Source: Lysinibacillus pakistanensis
Lineage (GTDB): Bacteria; Bacillota; Bacilli; Bacillales_A; Planococcaceae
Direction of reading: 5' to 3'
Assembly (NCBI RefSeq): GCF_030123245.1
Contig: NZ_CP126101.1
Span: 1,796,501 to 1,860,500, forward strand
DNA length: 64,000 nt
A program made the position numbers and the translations under genes. Positions 26,628 through 35,352 of the stretch are shown in pieces. Under the pieces are notes generated by a model. The model did no database searches. It worked only from the letters and a program-made list of their open reading frames with translations, and had not been told where the DNA came from. How positions within the stretch are numbered: the first letter of the stretch is position 1; the number at the start of each line of letters is the position of its first letter.

Positions 26628-26648
26628 ACACTTTAATACTTAAAGTGT
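26628..26648. repeat. Duplicated hairpin bordering repeat copy A (right)
   Basis: Exact copy of 25861-25881. Confidence 0.8.
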
Positions 26649-26720
26649 GTTAATTAAAAAAAGTGTAAGCAATATGCTGTAATTATACATATGAATTTAC
26701 TGAACTATGGAGGCATGATA

Positions 26721-29700
26721 ATGAAAAAGAATATCCTAATCATTGTGAGTATTATCATGCTGTTTGTTATTGTCTTTTCCCTTGGCAATTGGCATTATTT
26801 CTCCAATACCCATCCAAAAATTGTATACGAAGGATTGGTAAAGATAGATGCTGAGCAATTACAAAAGCCAGTAAAACTAGAAGGGGATTGGGCTTTTTAT
26901 CCAAACCTCTTAATTCCTCCAAAGGACAGGCTTGAAAACTACAAAAATAAAAAGGAGACATTACATGTACCCTTTAATTGGGAGACGTATGTAGAGAGAA
27001 ATAAAGAGGGACTTGCTGTTGGTACCTATCATGTCAAAATAGATGTGCCGACAGAAGGATTTTATGGCTTATATATTAGATCTATCCGACAAGCTAGTCG
27101 AGTTTTTATTAATGGTGTAGAGGTTGGGTCTAAAGGAAATGCAAGCACAGTCTTAAGTGAATATGAATCTGAAAATGATGATAAATATACAGTATTTGCG
27201 CACAGTAATAATAAGGTATTAGACATTGTCATCCATGTAGCGAACTACAATTATTCGCAGCCTGGTATCGTTTATCCTATTGAATTTGGCACGAAGAAGG
27301 TCATTCAACAGCATTACAATTGGAAAGTGTTTATAGATGCATTAGTAAGTATTGGGCATATAGTTATTGGGGTCGTTTATATTCTTACATATATACAAAA
27401 TCGCAAACGCAAAGAAGAGCTGTTCTTTGGTTTTTTTACAATTTCTTTAGGGTTTTATATGGCATTTATTAATCAAAAAGTATTTTTTCTATTAGTTTCA
27501 GACATACTACCTGTCGATCAATTGCGTCTACAGCTCGGTATCATTCCAATAGCATTACTAGCTTTGACACTATTTATCTATTCGATGTATCCGCATCTAC
27601 AAAAAAGAAAAATAATATATTGTCTTATCATTTTACTTGGTGTGGTATTTGTTTTTTACGGTATATACAATCCAATTACAAAAAATCAAAGAGCCTCTTC
27701 AGATTTTGAGGTGTTCTGGAGAAAAATAGCTTATATCAGTGTTACTGCACCGGTTGTATTTTATAATCTATGGATTCTAATTAGGGTTATGCTACATCGA
27801 CTAGAAGGTGTTCGTTATGTTCTAATCGTGATTTCAGCTATTTGTTGTTATTCAATTTTACTCACTTTAAATTTCTTAATGGGCATTCCTATAGATTATA
27901 CAGAATTTGTGTTATTTTTACTGATTTTGTTCGGGTTTGCATCATTATTAAATTTTCGTGCGAATCAAGCCTTTATGAAAATCCAAGCATTATCAGAAGA
28001 ATTGCTGGCACATAACCAAATGAAGGATGAATTTCTACTGAAAACTTCACATGAATTACGTACACCACTTAACGGTATTTTGAATTTATCAAAATCCTTA
28101 ATGGAAGGGGCTCAGGGACCTTTAAAACGAGCGCAACAGGAGCAAGTCATTTTAATTCATAATGTCACACAGCGTTTAGGACATTTAGTAGAGGATTTGT
28201 TGTTTTCTTCAAATCAAATGACGGGAGAAGTAAGGGTTACCCCACGTAGTATCCCACCATCCGTTATTAATGAAGTAGTAGTAGAAATTCGTAGTATGAT
28301 GTCAAAGAATAGCCAAGTTAGTGTTAATGCTGAAGTGGATTTAGAATTACCTCATATATTCACGGATGAGTTACGCTTTAAGCAAGTTCTATATAATTTG
28401 TTGCAAAACGCTATGAAATATACAGAAGTTGGAGAAATCAAAGTGACAGCCTTTGTCCATCAACAGCAGATGGTCATCCAAGTAAGTGATACAGGCTGTG
28501 GTATTCCAGCACAAGATTTAGATCGTATCTTTAATGCCTTCTATCTAGGAAATAATCATCAAAATAGGGAAGGGCTCGGTTTGGGCTTAAGTATTACTAA
28601 AAATATTGTTGAAAAATTAAATGGCGATATTCATGTTTCAAGTATGATAGGGCAAGGTACTACATTTACATTTACAATGCCACTTGCCACTGGCGAACAT
28701 CTGAGCATAGAGCAATCGGCTACAATTGCCTCTGATACTATTACTGAAATACAGTTACAATTACCACTTATCTATAAAGGGAATAGTAAAAAAATACTTG
28801 TAGTGGATGATAACCATGTCAATATAAAAGCTTTAGCTGATGCTTTACCACTTAAAGGATATACAGTTATTGCAGTCGATAATGGGTTTGATGCGATAGA
28901 TTATATTAAAACTAATCATGTAGATTGTATGTTAATCGATCTAATGATGAATGGGATGTCAGGATATGAGCTATGTAAACGAGTACGTAAACAATTTGAT
29001 ATGCTGGAGCTACCTATTATTACCTTAACAGCGATTATGAAGCATTCTGATTTATTGGTAACCTTAAAAGTCGGTGCAAATGATTATTTACAGAAGCCTA
29101 TTTCGATGGATGAACTTTTTATTCGCATCGAATCTTTATTAGCTGTTCGACAATCTTCAATAGATGCAATAGAGGTAGAAATGAATTATTTATATTCTCA
29201 GATTACTCCACATTTTGTTTATAATACGCTTAATACTATTATCGGTTTAAGCTATACAGATATGGACAACACTCGTGAAGCACTATATTGTTTAACAACC
29301 TATTTCCGTGCAAAGCTTAATGTCCATTATCGAAATAGCTTTGTCTCTGTTGAAGAAGAGATGGAGCTTGTAAAAGCATATTTATATATTGAAAAGATGC
29401 GTTTTGGTGATCGATTAAGTATCAAATATGATATTGATGAATCCATTCAATTAATGATTCCTGCTTTATCCATTCAGCCATTAGTGGAAAATGCTGTTTT
29501 CCATGGTATTTCTAAAAAACAAGAGGGAGGAACCATTGAGGTAAGTGTCCAAAGGGAGGGACAATTAGTCCGAATCAAAATCTATGATAACGGAGTAGGT
29601 ATGCCTGAGGAAAAACTACAGCAGCTGATAAACGAAGAAAGCACACGGATTGGATTTATGAATCCTTTAAAAAAATTCAAATTAATAAAAAATGCTAGTT

Positions 29701-29771
29701 TACGTTTATACAGTGAGGAAGGAAAGGGGACAACGATTGTTGTTTTATTACCTGAGGGCGGTGGAGCATGA
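26721..29771 (+). CDS. 7TMR-DISM hybrid sensor kinase with two different kinase modules
   Basis: A 1016-residue membrane sensor. The start is ATG 26721 (MKKNILIIVSI), with TGGAGG upstream. Layout: N-terminal helix 5-22; extracellular DISMED-like jelly roll about 30-205 (FYGLYIRSIRQASRVFINGVE); seven membrane helices about 210-420; HisKA with His444 in SHELRTPLNGIL; HATPase with LLQNAMKYTE and GLGLGLSI; receiver with Asp740 in LIDLMMNGMSG; then a LytS/YpdA-type His_kinase domain with His831 in QITPHFVYNTLN and a second HATPase (VENAVFHGI, DNGVGMPEE). A single protein therefore carries two unrelated phosphotransfer modules. It has no partner regulator gene next to it. The ligand is unknown. Confidence 0.85.
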   Translation: MKKNILIIVSIIMLFVIVFSLGNWHYFSNTHPKIVYEGLVKIDAEQLQKPVKLEGDWAFYPNLLIPPKDRLENYKNKKETLHVPFNWETYVERNKEGLAVGTYHVKIDVPTEGFYGLYIRSIRQASRVFINGVEVGSKGNASTVLSEYESENDDKYTVFAHSNNKVLDIVIHVANYNYSQPGIVYPIEFGTKKVIQQHYNWKVFIDALVSIGHIVIGVVYILTYIQNRKRKEELFFGFFTISLGFYMAFINQKVFFLLVSDILPVDQLRLQLGIIPIALLALTLFIYSMYPHLQKRKIIYCLIILLGVVFVFYGIYNPITKNQRASSDFEVFWRKIAYISVTAPVVFYNLWILIRVMLHRLEGVRYVLIVISAICCYSILLTLNFLMGIPIDYTEFVLFLLILFGFASLLNFRANQAFMKIQALSEELLAHNQMKDEFLLKTSHELRTPLNGILNLSKSLMEGAQGPLKRAQQEQVILIHNVTQRLGHLVEDLLFSSNQMTGEVRVTPRSIPPSVINEVVVEIRSMMSKNSQVSVNAEVDLELPHIFTDELRFKQVLYNLLQNAMKYTEVGEIKVTAFVHQQQMVIQVSDTGCGIPAQDLDRIFNAFYLGNNHQNREGLGLGLSITKNIVEKLNGDIHVSSMIGQGTTFTFTMPLATGEHLSIEQSATIASDTITEIQLQLPLIYKGNSKKILVVDDNHVNIKALADALPLKGYTVIAVDNGFDAIDYIKTNHVDCMLIDLMMNGMSGYELCKRVRKQFDMLELPIITLTAIMKHSDLLVTLKVGANDYLQKPISMDELFIRIESLLAVRQSSIDAIEVEMNYLYSQITPHFVYNTLNTIIGLSYTDMDNTREALYCLTTYFRAKLNVHYRNSFVSVEEEMELVKAYLYIEKMRFGDRLSIKYDIDESIQLMIPALSIQPLVENAVFHGISKKQEGGTIEVSVQREGQLVRIKIYDNGVGMPEEKLQQLINEESTRIGFMNPLKKFKLIKNASLRLYSEEGKGTTIVVLLPEGGGA

Positions 29772-29827
29772 ACAAACTAAGCAAATGATTAGATGACCGT
29801 CTCAATTTCAAATTACAAAAGGAAATG

Positions 29828-29862
29828 AAAAAGTACCACAATTTTCGGATTGTGGTACTTTT
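29828..29862. terminator. Bidirectional terminator
   Basis: AAAAGTACCACAAT and ATTGTGGTACTTTT pair perfectly around TTTCGG, between the converging kinase and TetR genes. Confidence 0.8.
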
Positions 29863-29898
29863 AAAGCTTTGTGGAATATTTCTGTAATATAGCATATA

Positions 29899-30498
29899 TT
29901 AATTTTTTTCTTTTAATAATCCTTCTACTACAAATTCAATAATCTTATCTTTCACAATAGGGAAAATATCGTCACCTATTTCACTTTTGTGTAAACGTAA
30001 TGTCATAACGGCCTGCATAATTCCTACAATCACTCTAGGGTCATTTTTTGGCAATGTCCCTTGCTCCATTAGGAAATTAACCGCCTCAATACCTCTCATT
30101 GCATTCATTTGATTAAACTCTGACATTTGGGCTGGTAATTTACGCAACAGTCGATCATGTTCATCATTTTGAAAAACTTGTTGTAGAAAAGGATTTTTTT
30201 CGACTGAATCAAAAGAAAAATGAAAGAATGAATGTAACAATTCTTTTGATGTAAGGTTTTTTCGAAACAGTTCATTAAGAACTTCCTCTCGAATTTCTAC
30301 TTCATTTATTAATATTTCATAATAAAGCTCTTCTTTAGAATTGAAAAATTTATAAAAAGTTCCTTTGGCAATACCACATTCTCTAATGATTTCATCAATA
30401 CTCGTCTTTGCGAGACCGTATTTAATAAAAATATTACGACCTTTTGTCAAAAGATCTTGTTTAATGTGCTCCTTTTCGTTATCAGTAAATTTTGGCAT
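29899..30498 (-). CDS. TetR/AcrR-family transcriptional regulator
   Basis: A 199-residue TetR protein. The helix-turn-helix (TSIDEIIRECGIAKGTFYKFF) is at about residues 28-48, and the ligand-binding domain includes LLRKLP. Start ATG 30498 has AAAGGAG upstream. It is divergent from the phosphatase gene at 30668. Operator-like sites TATGACT-N14-AGTCA lie at 30520 and 30608 between the two genes, and another at 31493 before the hydrolase gene, so this regulator probably controls all three genes. Confidence 0.85.
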   Translation of the reverse strand: MPKFTDNEKEHIKQDLLTKGRNIFIKYGLAKTSIDEIIRECGIAKGTFYKFFNSKEELYYEILINEVEIREEVLNELFRKNLTSKELLHSFFHFSFDSVEKNPFLQQVFQNDEHDRLLRKLPAQMSEFNQMNAMRGIEAVNFLMEQGTLPKNDPRVIVGIMQAVMTLRLHKSEIGDDIFPIVKDKIIEFVVEGLLKEKN

Positions 30499-30519
30499 TG
30501 AGTATCTCCTTTAATTTTA

Positions 30520-30545
30520 TATGACTTTTTGTGGATTTATAGTCA
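30520..30545. promoter_or_regulatory. TetR operator candidate 1 (TATGACT-N14-AGTCA)
   Basis: Lies just upstream of the TetR start codon and has the same half-sites and 14-base gap as the sites at 30603-30638 and 31492-31521. Probably the autoregulatory site. Confidence 0.6.
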
Positions 30546-30602
30546 CGTCTAATTTATACTATACCATATATAGTCAAAATAAAAATGATGTTATCTTTAT
30601 TA

Positions 30603-30638
30603 TTTTTATGACTATATAGACTTTTAAAGTCATAAAAA
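30603..30638. promoter_or_regulatory. TetR operator candidate 2, upstream of the phosphatase
   Basis: TTTTTATGACT and AGTCATAAAAA are perfect 11-bp arms 14 bases apart, with a second nested palindrome GACTTTTAAAGTC inside. It ends about 20 bases before the ribosome-binding site of the gene at 30668. Confidence 0.7.
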
Positions 30639-30667
30639 TTTAGAATTGAAAAATTAAGGAGAAGAAT

Positions 30668-31456
30668 ATGATTGCTATTGGAGAAAATCTGGTTAAATTT
30701 GATGGACTTTATAATTTCCGAGACATTGGGGGTTTTATAACAAATGATGGAAGGGTAATGAAAAAGGGTATCCTTTTTCGTTCTGATGAGTTATCAAGGC
30801 TTTCTGTAAAAGATATAGATATATTTAATGATTTTAAAATTAAACTAATCTGTGATTTAAGAACAGACCAAGAAAGAAAATCAAAGCCTAGTAAAATCTT
30901 ATCAGAACAAGCTATAAAGGTGATGAACATTTCTATTCAAGATAGAAGTCAAGAATTCACACGTTTTGAATTCTTCAAATTTCTAGTAAGTAAATCAAAC
31001 TCAATAAATTTTGAAATAATGATGAAAGAAATGTACTACAATATGGCCTTTATTAACAATTCAAAAATTAATGAAGTGATTACATCGCTTTCTAATCAAA
31101 ATCATTTGCCTGCCTTAATTCATTGTACTGGGGGGAAAGATCGAACTGGTTTCATTTCTGCGCTAATACAATTGCTGGTTGGAGTTCCATATCATAAAGT
31201 AATGGAAGAATATTTGTACTCTAATCATCTAATTGAACCTAAAATGAAAAAAGTGGAGAAAATGATTAAATGGATGAGCCTTTTCCAAGTATCTTCAGAG
31301 AAAATAAAACCAATGCTAGAAGTTCGAAAAGAATATTTAGAAGATGTTTATCGTGAAATCATTAAACAATATGGTGATATAGAAAATTATTTATATGAGG
31401 GTTGTGGTATAAAGAAAGAGTGTTTATCAAAATTAAAAAATATGCTACTTGAATAA
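30668..31456 (+). CDS. Tyrosine/dual-specificity protein phosphatase (LipA/Y_phosphatase3 family)
   Basis: A 262-residue phosphatase. FDGLYNFRDIGGF and LRTDQERKSKP are family hallmarks, and the P-loop is HCTGGKDRTG with the catalytic Cys near residue 153. These enzymes remove phosphate from proteins or phosphoinositides; the bacterial substrate here is not known. It is cytoplasmic. Start ATG 30668 follows AAGGAGAAG. It is divergent from the TetR gene and followed by a terminator hairpin at 31461. Confidence 0.85.
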   Translation: MIAIGENLVKFDGLYNFRDIGGFITNDGRVMKKGILFRSDELSRLSVKDIDIFNDFKIKLICDLRTDQERKSKPSKILSEQAIKVMNISIQDRSQEFTRFEFFKFLVSKSNSINFEIMMKEMYYNMAFINNSKINEVITSLSNQNHLPALIHCTGGKDRTGFISALIQLLVGVPYHKVMEEYLYSNHLIEPKMKKVEKMIKWMSLFQVSSEKIKPMLEVRKEYLEDVYREIIKQYGDIENYLYEGCGIKKECLSKLKNMLLE

Positions 31457-31460
31457 ATAC

Positions 31461-31481
31461 ACTGTTTAAAACAGTTTTTTA
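31461..31481 (+). terminator. Intrinsic terminator after the phosphatase
   Basis: ACTGT and ACAGT form a short stem, followed by TTTTTT. Confidence 0.6.
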
Positions 31482-31491
31482 TTTAATTTTT

Positions 31492-31521
31492 ATATGACTA
31501 ATAGAACGTTAAAAGTCATAT
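31492..31521. promoter_or_regulatory. TetR operator candidate 3, upstream of the hydrolase
   Basis: ATATGACT and AGTCATAT are perfect arms 14 bases apart, matching the two sites near 30.5 kb. It lies about 20 bases before the hydrolase start region. Confidence 0.7.
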
Positions 31522-31542
31522 GTTCTTCATAAAATATTTGAA

Positions 31543-32376
31543 ATGAGTGAGAATATGTTTAAGAATTACTTCCAAACAAAGGATATTCGTTTATTTTATG
31601 TGAGAACTAAATTAGAGGGAAAACCGATATTACTACTCCATGGTGGCATTTCAAGTTGGGAAGCCTTTGTGACAATTATTCCTGAATTAGAGAAATACGG
31701 ATGTATTTATGCCCTTGATTTAAGAGGACATGGTAACTCGGATAAGAATGTTGAAAAGTATAGCCTGAAAGATTATGTGACTGATGTTGTCCAATTTATT
31801 AAAGAAACAATTTCTGAGCCCCCGATTATTTTTGGTCATTCTCTTGGCGGTATGATTGGCATTCAAATAGCGGCATATTATCCTGAACTAGTGAAAGGGT
31901 TAATAATTGGAGAATCGCCTTTAAATTTAGAAGTATTAAGGGAAAGTTCTAAAAGCCTAGAAAAGTGGCAGGCATTTAAAGAAAATTTTAAAGAGCATAA
32001 AGGAGAATTGAGAGTAGGAAAAAATAAAATACAACAAGATAAAAAAGATTCTGCATTAATGGAATTTATGATAAAAAGTGTTTTGTTAACAGATTCCAAC
32101 GTAATAATTGCTATGGTCGATGAATTTGAAGATACATTTAAGTCATATGATATTCATTATTTACTACCGATGATTAAATGTCCCGTATTAATATTACAAG
32201 GTAATCCAGAACTTAAAGCTATTATAAGGGATGAAGATGTAGAAACAGCTTTAAGACTTTTACCTCATGCGAAGCATATTAAACTATTGCATGCAGGGCA
32301 TACATTGCATATAGAGGATAAAAATGCGGTATTACAAGCGATTCTTCCATTCATAGAGAAATTTAATGGCATATAA
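31543..32376 (+). CDS. Alpha/beta hydrolase
   Basis: A 277-residue hydrolase without a signal peptide. HGGISSWEAF forms the oxyanion region, LDLRGHGNSDK follows, the nucleophile is in FGHSLGGMIG, the acid is in the LQGNPE strand and the His is in HAGHTLHIED. Two starts are possible: ATG 31543 and ATG 31555 (MFKNYFQTKDI); neither has a strong ribosome-binding site. It is probably part of the regulon of the TetR protein at 29899, given the shared operator. A terminator follows at 32392. Confidence 0.8.
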   Translation: MSENMFKNYFQTKDIRLFYVRTKLEGKPILLLHGGISSWEAFVTIIPELEKYGCIYALDLRGHGNSDKNVEKYSLKDYVTDVVQFIKETISEPPIIFGHSLGGMIGIQIAAYYPELVKGLIIGESPLNLEVLRESSKSLEKWQAFKENFKEHKGELRVGKNKIQQDKKDSALMEFMIKSVLLTDSNVIIAMVDEFEDTFKSYDIHYLLPMIKCPVLILQGNPELKAIIRDEDVETALRLLPHAKHIKLLHAGHTLHIEDKNAVLQAILPFIEKFNGI

Positions 32377-32391
32377 ATCATAAGAAATTTG

Positions 32392-32424
32392 AAACAGCCA
32401 GATTTACATTTGGCTGTTTTACTG
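32392..32424 (+). terminator. Intrinsic terminator after the hydrolase
   Basis: AAACAGCCA pairs with TGGCTGTTT, then TACTG. Confidence 0.65.
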
Positions 32425-32447
32425 TAGAAAAATATTTAATATAGCAT

Positions 32448-32490
32448 TGACAAAGTATAAATTTTTAGCTAAAGTACGTTTGTACTTAAG
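32448..32490 (+). promoter_or_regulatory. Promoter with adjacent operator-like palindrome
   Basis: TTGACA and TAAAGT are 17 bases apart, and AAGTACGTTTGTACTT (32472-32487) starts within the -10 box. It would drive the DUF1648-like remnant. Confidence 0.55.
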
Positions 32491-32576
32491 TTCAAAAAAA
32501 AATACCTGTGTTTATTTATGGTTGGAATCTCTTTTTTGATTGGGAAAAAGACATTAGTTAATAAATAAGGGGAGGT

Positions 32577-32879
32577 TATTTTGAGGATATTAGAAGCTAT
32601 CACCATCAATGGCTTTTTAATAAAAAAATACAAATTTATATTATTATTTTTGCTTTTATTTTCGCAGTAATTGCACTGTGGTTTGTTCCAGAGAAAATAC
32701 CGATTCACTTTAATGCTTTGCAACATGTAGATATTTCTATAACTAAATATATGGGTGTCTTTATTTTTCCTACTCTTATGATATTCTCATATTTAATAAG
32801 GCAATTGCATTGGCAAACATATTTTTTATTTTATTTCTTTTTTATTCTCCATCTACCGTTAATTGGGCTGGCAATATAA
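32577..32879 (+). pseudogene. DUF1648/SdpI-like membrane protein remnant
   Basis: The frame ending at TAA 32879 encodes three hydrophobic segments. Between the first two lies the DUF1648 signature region FVPEKIPIHFNALQHVD (compare PxxxPIHxxxxGxPD). No start codon is in phase: the GGGGAGG site and TTG at 32581 belong to the next frame, which stops at a TAA after 30 codons. A small indel near the A7 run at 32623 would join them. It is read as a frameshifted and truncated gene. The terminator hairpin at 32883 follows it. Confidence 0.5.
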
Positions 32880-32882
32880 AGA

Positions 32883-32920
32883 TTGTCAACAAAGTCTTTT
32901 ATATGACTTTGTTGACAATT
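32883..32920. terminator. Perfect 15-bp hairpin between convergent genes
   Basis: ATTGTCAACAAAGTC and GACTTTGTTGACAAT pair with an 8-base loop. It lies at the 3' ends of the DUF1648 remnant and the TetR gene at 32933. The T-runs are weak. Confidence 0.65.
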
Positions 32921-32932
32921 TAAGAAATTAAT

Positions 32933-33784
32933 TTATTTATTGTTTTGTTTATGAATAATATTAAAAACTTTATTCAAAAGCTGTTCAGTTCCTGGAAGAG
33001 AGGGGGATAGTATTTTTAATTGTCGAATGGCTCCTTCGCAAACACCCCATCTTATATATGAGCTTTGAATTTCCTCCAAAATAAAATTAATTATTTCTTG
33101 AGCTTCCCGTGAAAATTCATAATCATTTGATGTTAATAATTTTTGTATATTACTAATGGCGGTTTCTTGATCTTCACATGCACTTGATGATTTAAACGGG
33201 AATAGAATTTGAGTGGTTTGCTTTGTTATTTCAATATTTTTTTCTAAACGTAAAATATTATAATCTAAAATATCTGAACTATTGAGCTTTAGCTTCATTT
33301 GATCAGAATATCTAAATTGATAGCCTAATCCTCCAATAAAGTGGGTAGATAAATCCATAGCACTATCTTCTATTTCATTACCATAAACCTCAATTAAACG
33401 ATTCGCTAGCCAGTTCAGCTCCTTATAATGGCTATTGGCCATATATTTTTGTAGCTCCTCATCATTTTCCCCTAAAGAAATATTATATAACTCCGCAATT
33501 TTTTCAGTTCCATAAATCGAATGTTTTACTCGAAGCTGAGAATAAAAAATGTGCTTATCATTAGGTTGACCTTCAATCAACAACATGTTTTGTTGTTCTT
33601 CGACTTTCTCATCAACCTTTTGAATAATATAAAGAATTAATTGGGATTTTGTAGAGAAATAATTATAAAATGTCCCTTTTGATACTTTAGATTGCTCCAA
33701 GATATCTTGGATTGCAGTATCGTGATAGCCTTTTGTCCGAAATAGCTGTTTTGCTACTTCAATGATTTTTTCTTTTTTACTCAT
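32933..33784 (-). CDS. TetR-family regulator of the neighbouring MFS exporter
   Basis: A 283-residue TetR protein, longer than the usual 190-220 because of an extended C-terminal domain. The helix-turn-helix (TAIQDILEQSKVSKGTFYNYF) is at about residues 23-45. Start ATG 33784 has GAGGAG upstream. It is divergent from the MFS drug transporter at 33901, the classic repressor/pump arrangement. A promoter TTGACA-N17-TATCAT lies in the shared intergenic region. Confidence 0.85.
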   Translation of the reverse strand: MSKKEKIIEVAKQLFRTKGYHDTAIQDILEQSKVSKGTFYNYFSTKSQLILYIIQKVDEKVEEQQNMLLIEGQPNDKHIFYSQLRVKHSIYGTEKIAELYNISLGENDEELQKYMANSHYKELNWLANRLIEVYGNEIEDSAMDLSTHFIGGLGYQFRYSDQMKLKLNSSDILDYNILRLEKNIEITKQTTQILFPFKSSSACEDQETAISNIQKLLTSNDYEFSREAQEIINFILEEIQSSYIRWGVCEGAIRQLKILSPSLPGTEQLLNKVFNIIHKQNNK

Positions 33785-33807
33785 ATTTTTAACTCCTCAA
33801 AAAATTA

Positions 33808-33836
33808 TTGACATTATTATTATACCATATTATCAT
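33808..33836 (+). promoter_or_regulatory. Promoter for the MFS exporter
   Basis: TTGACA (33808) and TATCAT (33831) are separated by 17 bases, about 65 bases upstream of the MFS start codon. Confidence 0.65.
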
Positions 33837-33900
33837 AAAAATGAACTCGAGTACAAAATAATATACAAAGGTTTATTTGTAGTGAGAGGAAGTAAACGAT

Positions 33901-35316
33901 ATGAAAAAAAATAACATGCAATCAATTGATATAAATGGAAATGAGTTCAAGCGAGCTGGATTTGTACTTGTTTTACTGGCAGGGACCTTTTTAACGATTA
34001 TAAACCAAACCTTGTTGGTGACTGCTTTACCAAAGATAATGGGAGATCTAGATATCAATGCTATAGATGCACAATGGCTCATCACATCATTTATGCTAAT
34101 CAGTGGCATAATGATTCCTACTTCTGCATTTTTGTTAAATACTATAACTAATAGAACTTTATTTTTTATAGCAATGGGTAGCTTTGCAATAGGAACGGTT
34201 ATTTGTGGACTTAGTACAACATTTACTACCTTGCTTTTAGGGCGGATTGTGCAAGCTATTGGATCAGGTTTAATGATCCCTTTAATGCAGACGCTTATGT
34301 TTATGGTTTATCCAGCAGAACGGAGAGGAGAAGCAATGGGATTAGTAGGAATTGTTATAGCATTTTCTCCTGCAATCGCTCCAACAGTATCTGGTTGGAT
34401 TGTTGATTATTATGAATGGCGCTACTTATTTTATATACTTCTTCCAATTGTAGGGGTTAACATTTTGCTAGCATTCTTTTTTATGAAAAATATTATTAAA
34501 TTAACAAAACCTAAGCTTGATGTTTTCTCTTTATTACTTAGTAGTTTAGGTTTAGGCTCACTTTTGTATGGGATAAGTATTGCAGGAAATGTTGGATGGC
34601 AAAATAAGATTTCTTGGGTAGCTTGCATAATTGGAATTGTCATCATCATACTTTTCTCCCGTCGCCAATTTAAATTAGCACAACCGTTTTTAGAGTTAAA
34701 CGTATTTAAAAGCAGAACTTTTACGCTGTCTACAATCATTGTTGCCATTATTTTCATGACAATGATTGGTTCAGAAATTCTATTACCTATTTATACACAA
34801 TCGGTAAAAGAATTTTCAGCCCTTCAATCGGGTCTAATCTTACTTCCAGGTGCTCTTGTTTTAGGTGTCATTTCACCAATTGCTGGGAAACTGTTTGATA
34901 AGTACGGTATAAGAAAAATAGCGATGATAGGTATGTTTATTTTAACTATTGCATCACTTCCTTTTTTATTTCTTACTAAGGAGACAGCTACTTGGTGGAT
35001 TGTTTGTCTATATTCATTAAGGATGCTAGGAATGGGATTAGTAGCTATGCCATTAGCTACAGCAGGGATAAATGCACTACCAAATAAATTAATAACCCAC
35101 GGATCGGCCATTAATAATACTGTGCGCCAAGTGTTTGCTTCATTAGGTTCTGCCATAATGGTAGGGATTATGTCAGCTACAGTAAATAATTATGAGGGCA
35201 TCTCTGCTTTGTTGAAAGGACTTAATAATGGCTTTATGTCTGCTTTCTTTCTAATAGTAGCAGCATTTATTTTATGCTTTTTTATAAAATCAAAAGAAAC
35301 AACAGATGAAAATTAA
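33901..35316 (+). CDS. MFS transporter, DHA2 (14-helix) drug exporter family
   Basis: A 471-residue integral membrane protein with 13-14 predicted helices, of the EmrB/QacA type. Visible are the early NQTLLVTALPKIMGDL segment, QWLITSFMLISG in helix 2, motif A-like LLGRIVQAIGSG, and the motif C region VGIVIAFSPAIAPTVSGWIVD. It expels hydrophobic drugs using the proton gradient. Start ATG 33901 has AGAGGAAG upstream. The FusB-like gene follows 36 bases downstream and is probably co-transcribed. Confidence 0.85.
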   Translation: MKKNNMQSIDINGNEFKRAGFVLVLLAGTFLTIINQTLLVTALPKIMGDLDINAIDAQWLITSFMLISGIMIPTSAFLLNTITNRTLFFIAMGSFAIGTVICGLSTTFTTLLLGRIVQAIGSGLMIPLMQTLMFMVYPAERRGEAMGLVGIVIAFSPAIAPTVSGWIVDYYEWRYLFYILLPIVGVNILLAFFFMKNIIKLTKPKLDVFSLLLSSLGLGSLLYGISIAGNVGWQNKISWVACIIGIVIIILFSRRQFKLAQPFLELNVFKSRTFTLSTIIVAIIFMTMIGSEILLPIYTQSVKEFSALQSGLILLPGALVLGVISPIAGKLFDKYGIRKIAMIGMFILTIASLPFLFLTKETATWWIVCLYSLRMLGMGLVAMPLATAGINALPNKLITHGSAINNTVRQVFASLGSAIMVGIMSATVNNYEGISALLKGLNNGFMSAFFLIVAAFILCFFIKSKETTDEN

Positions 35317-35352
35317 TTTTATGTAAAAATCAAAATATAGGAGTGATTTTAA

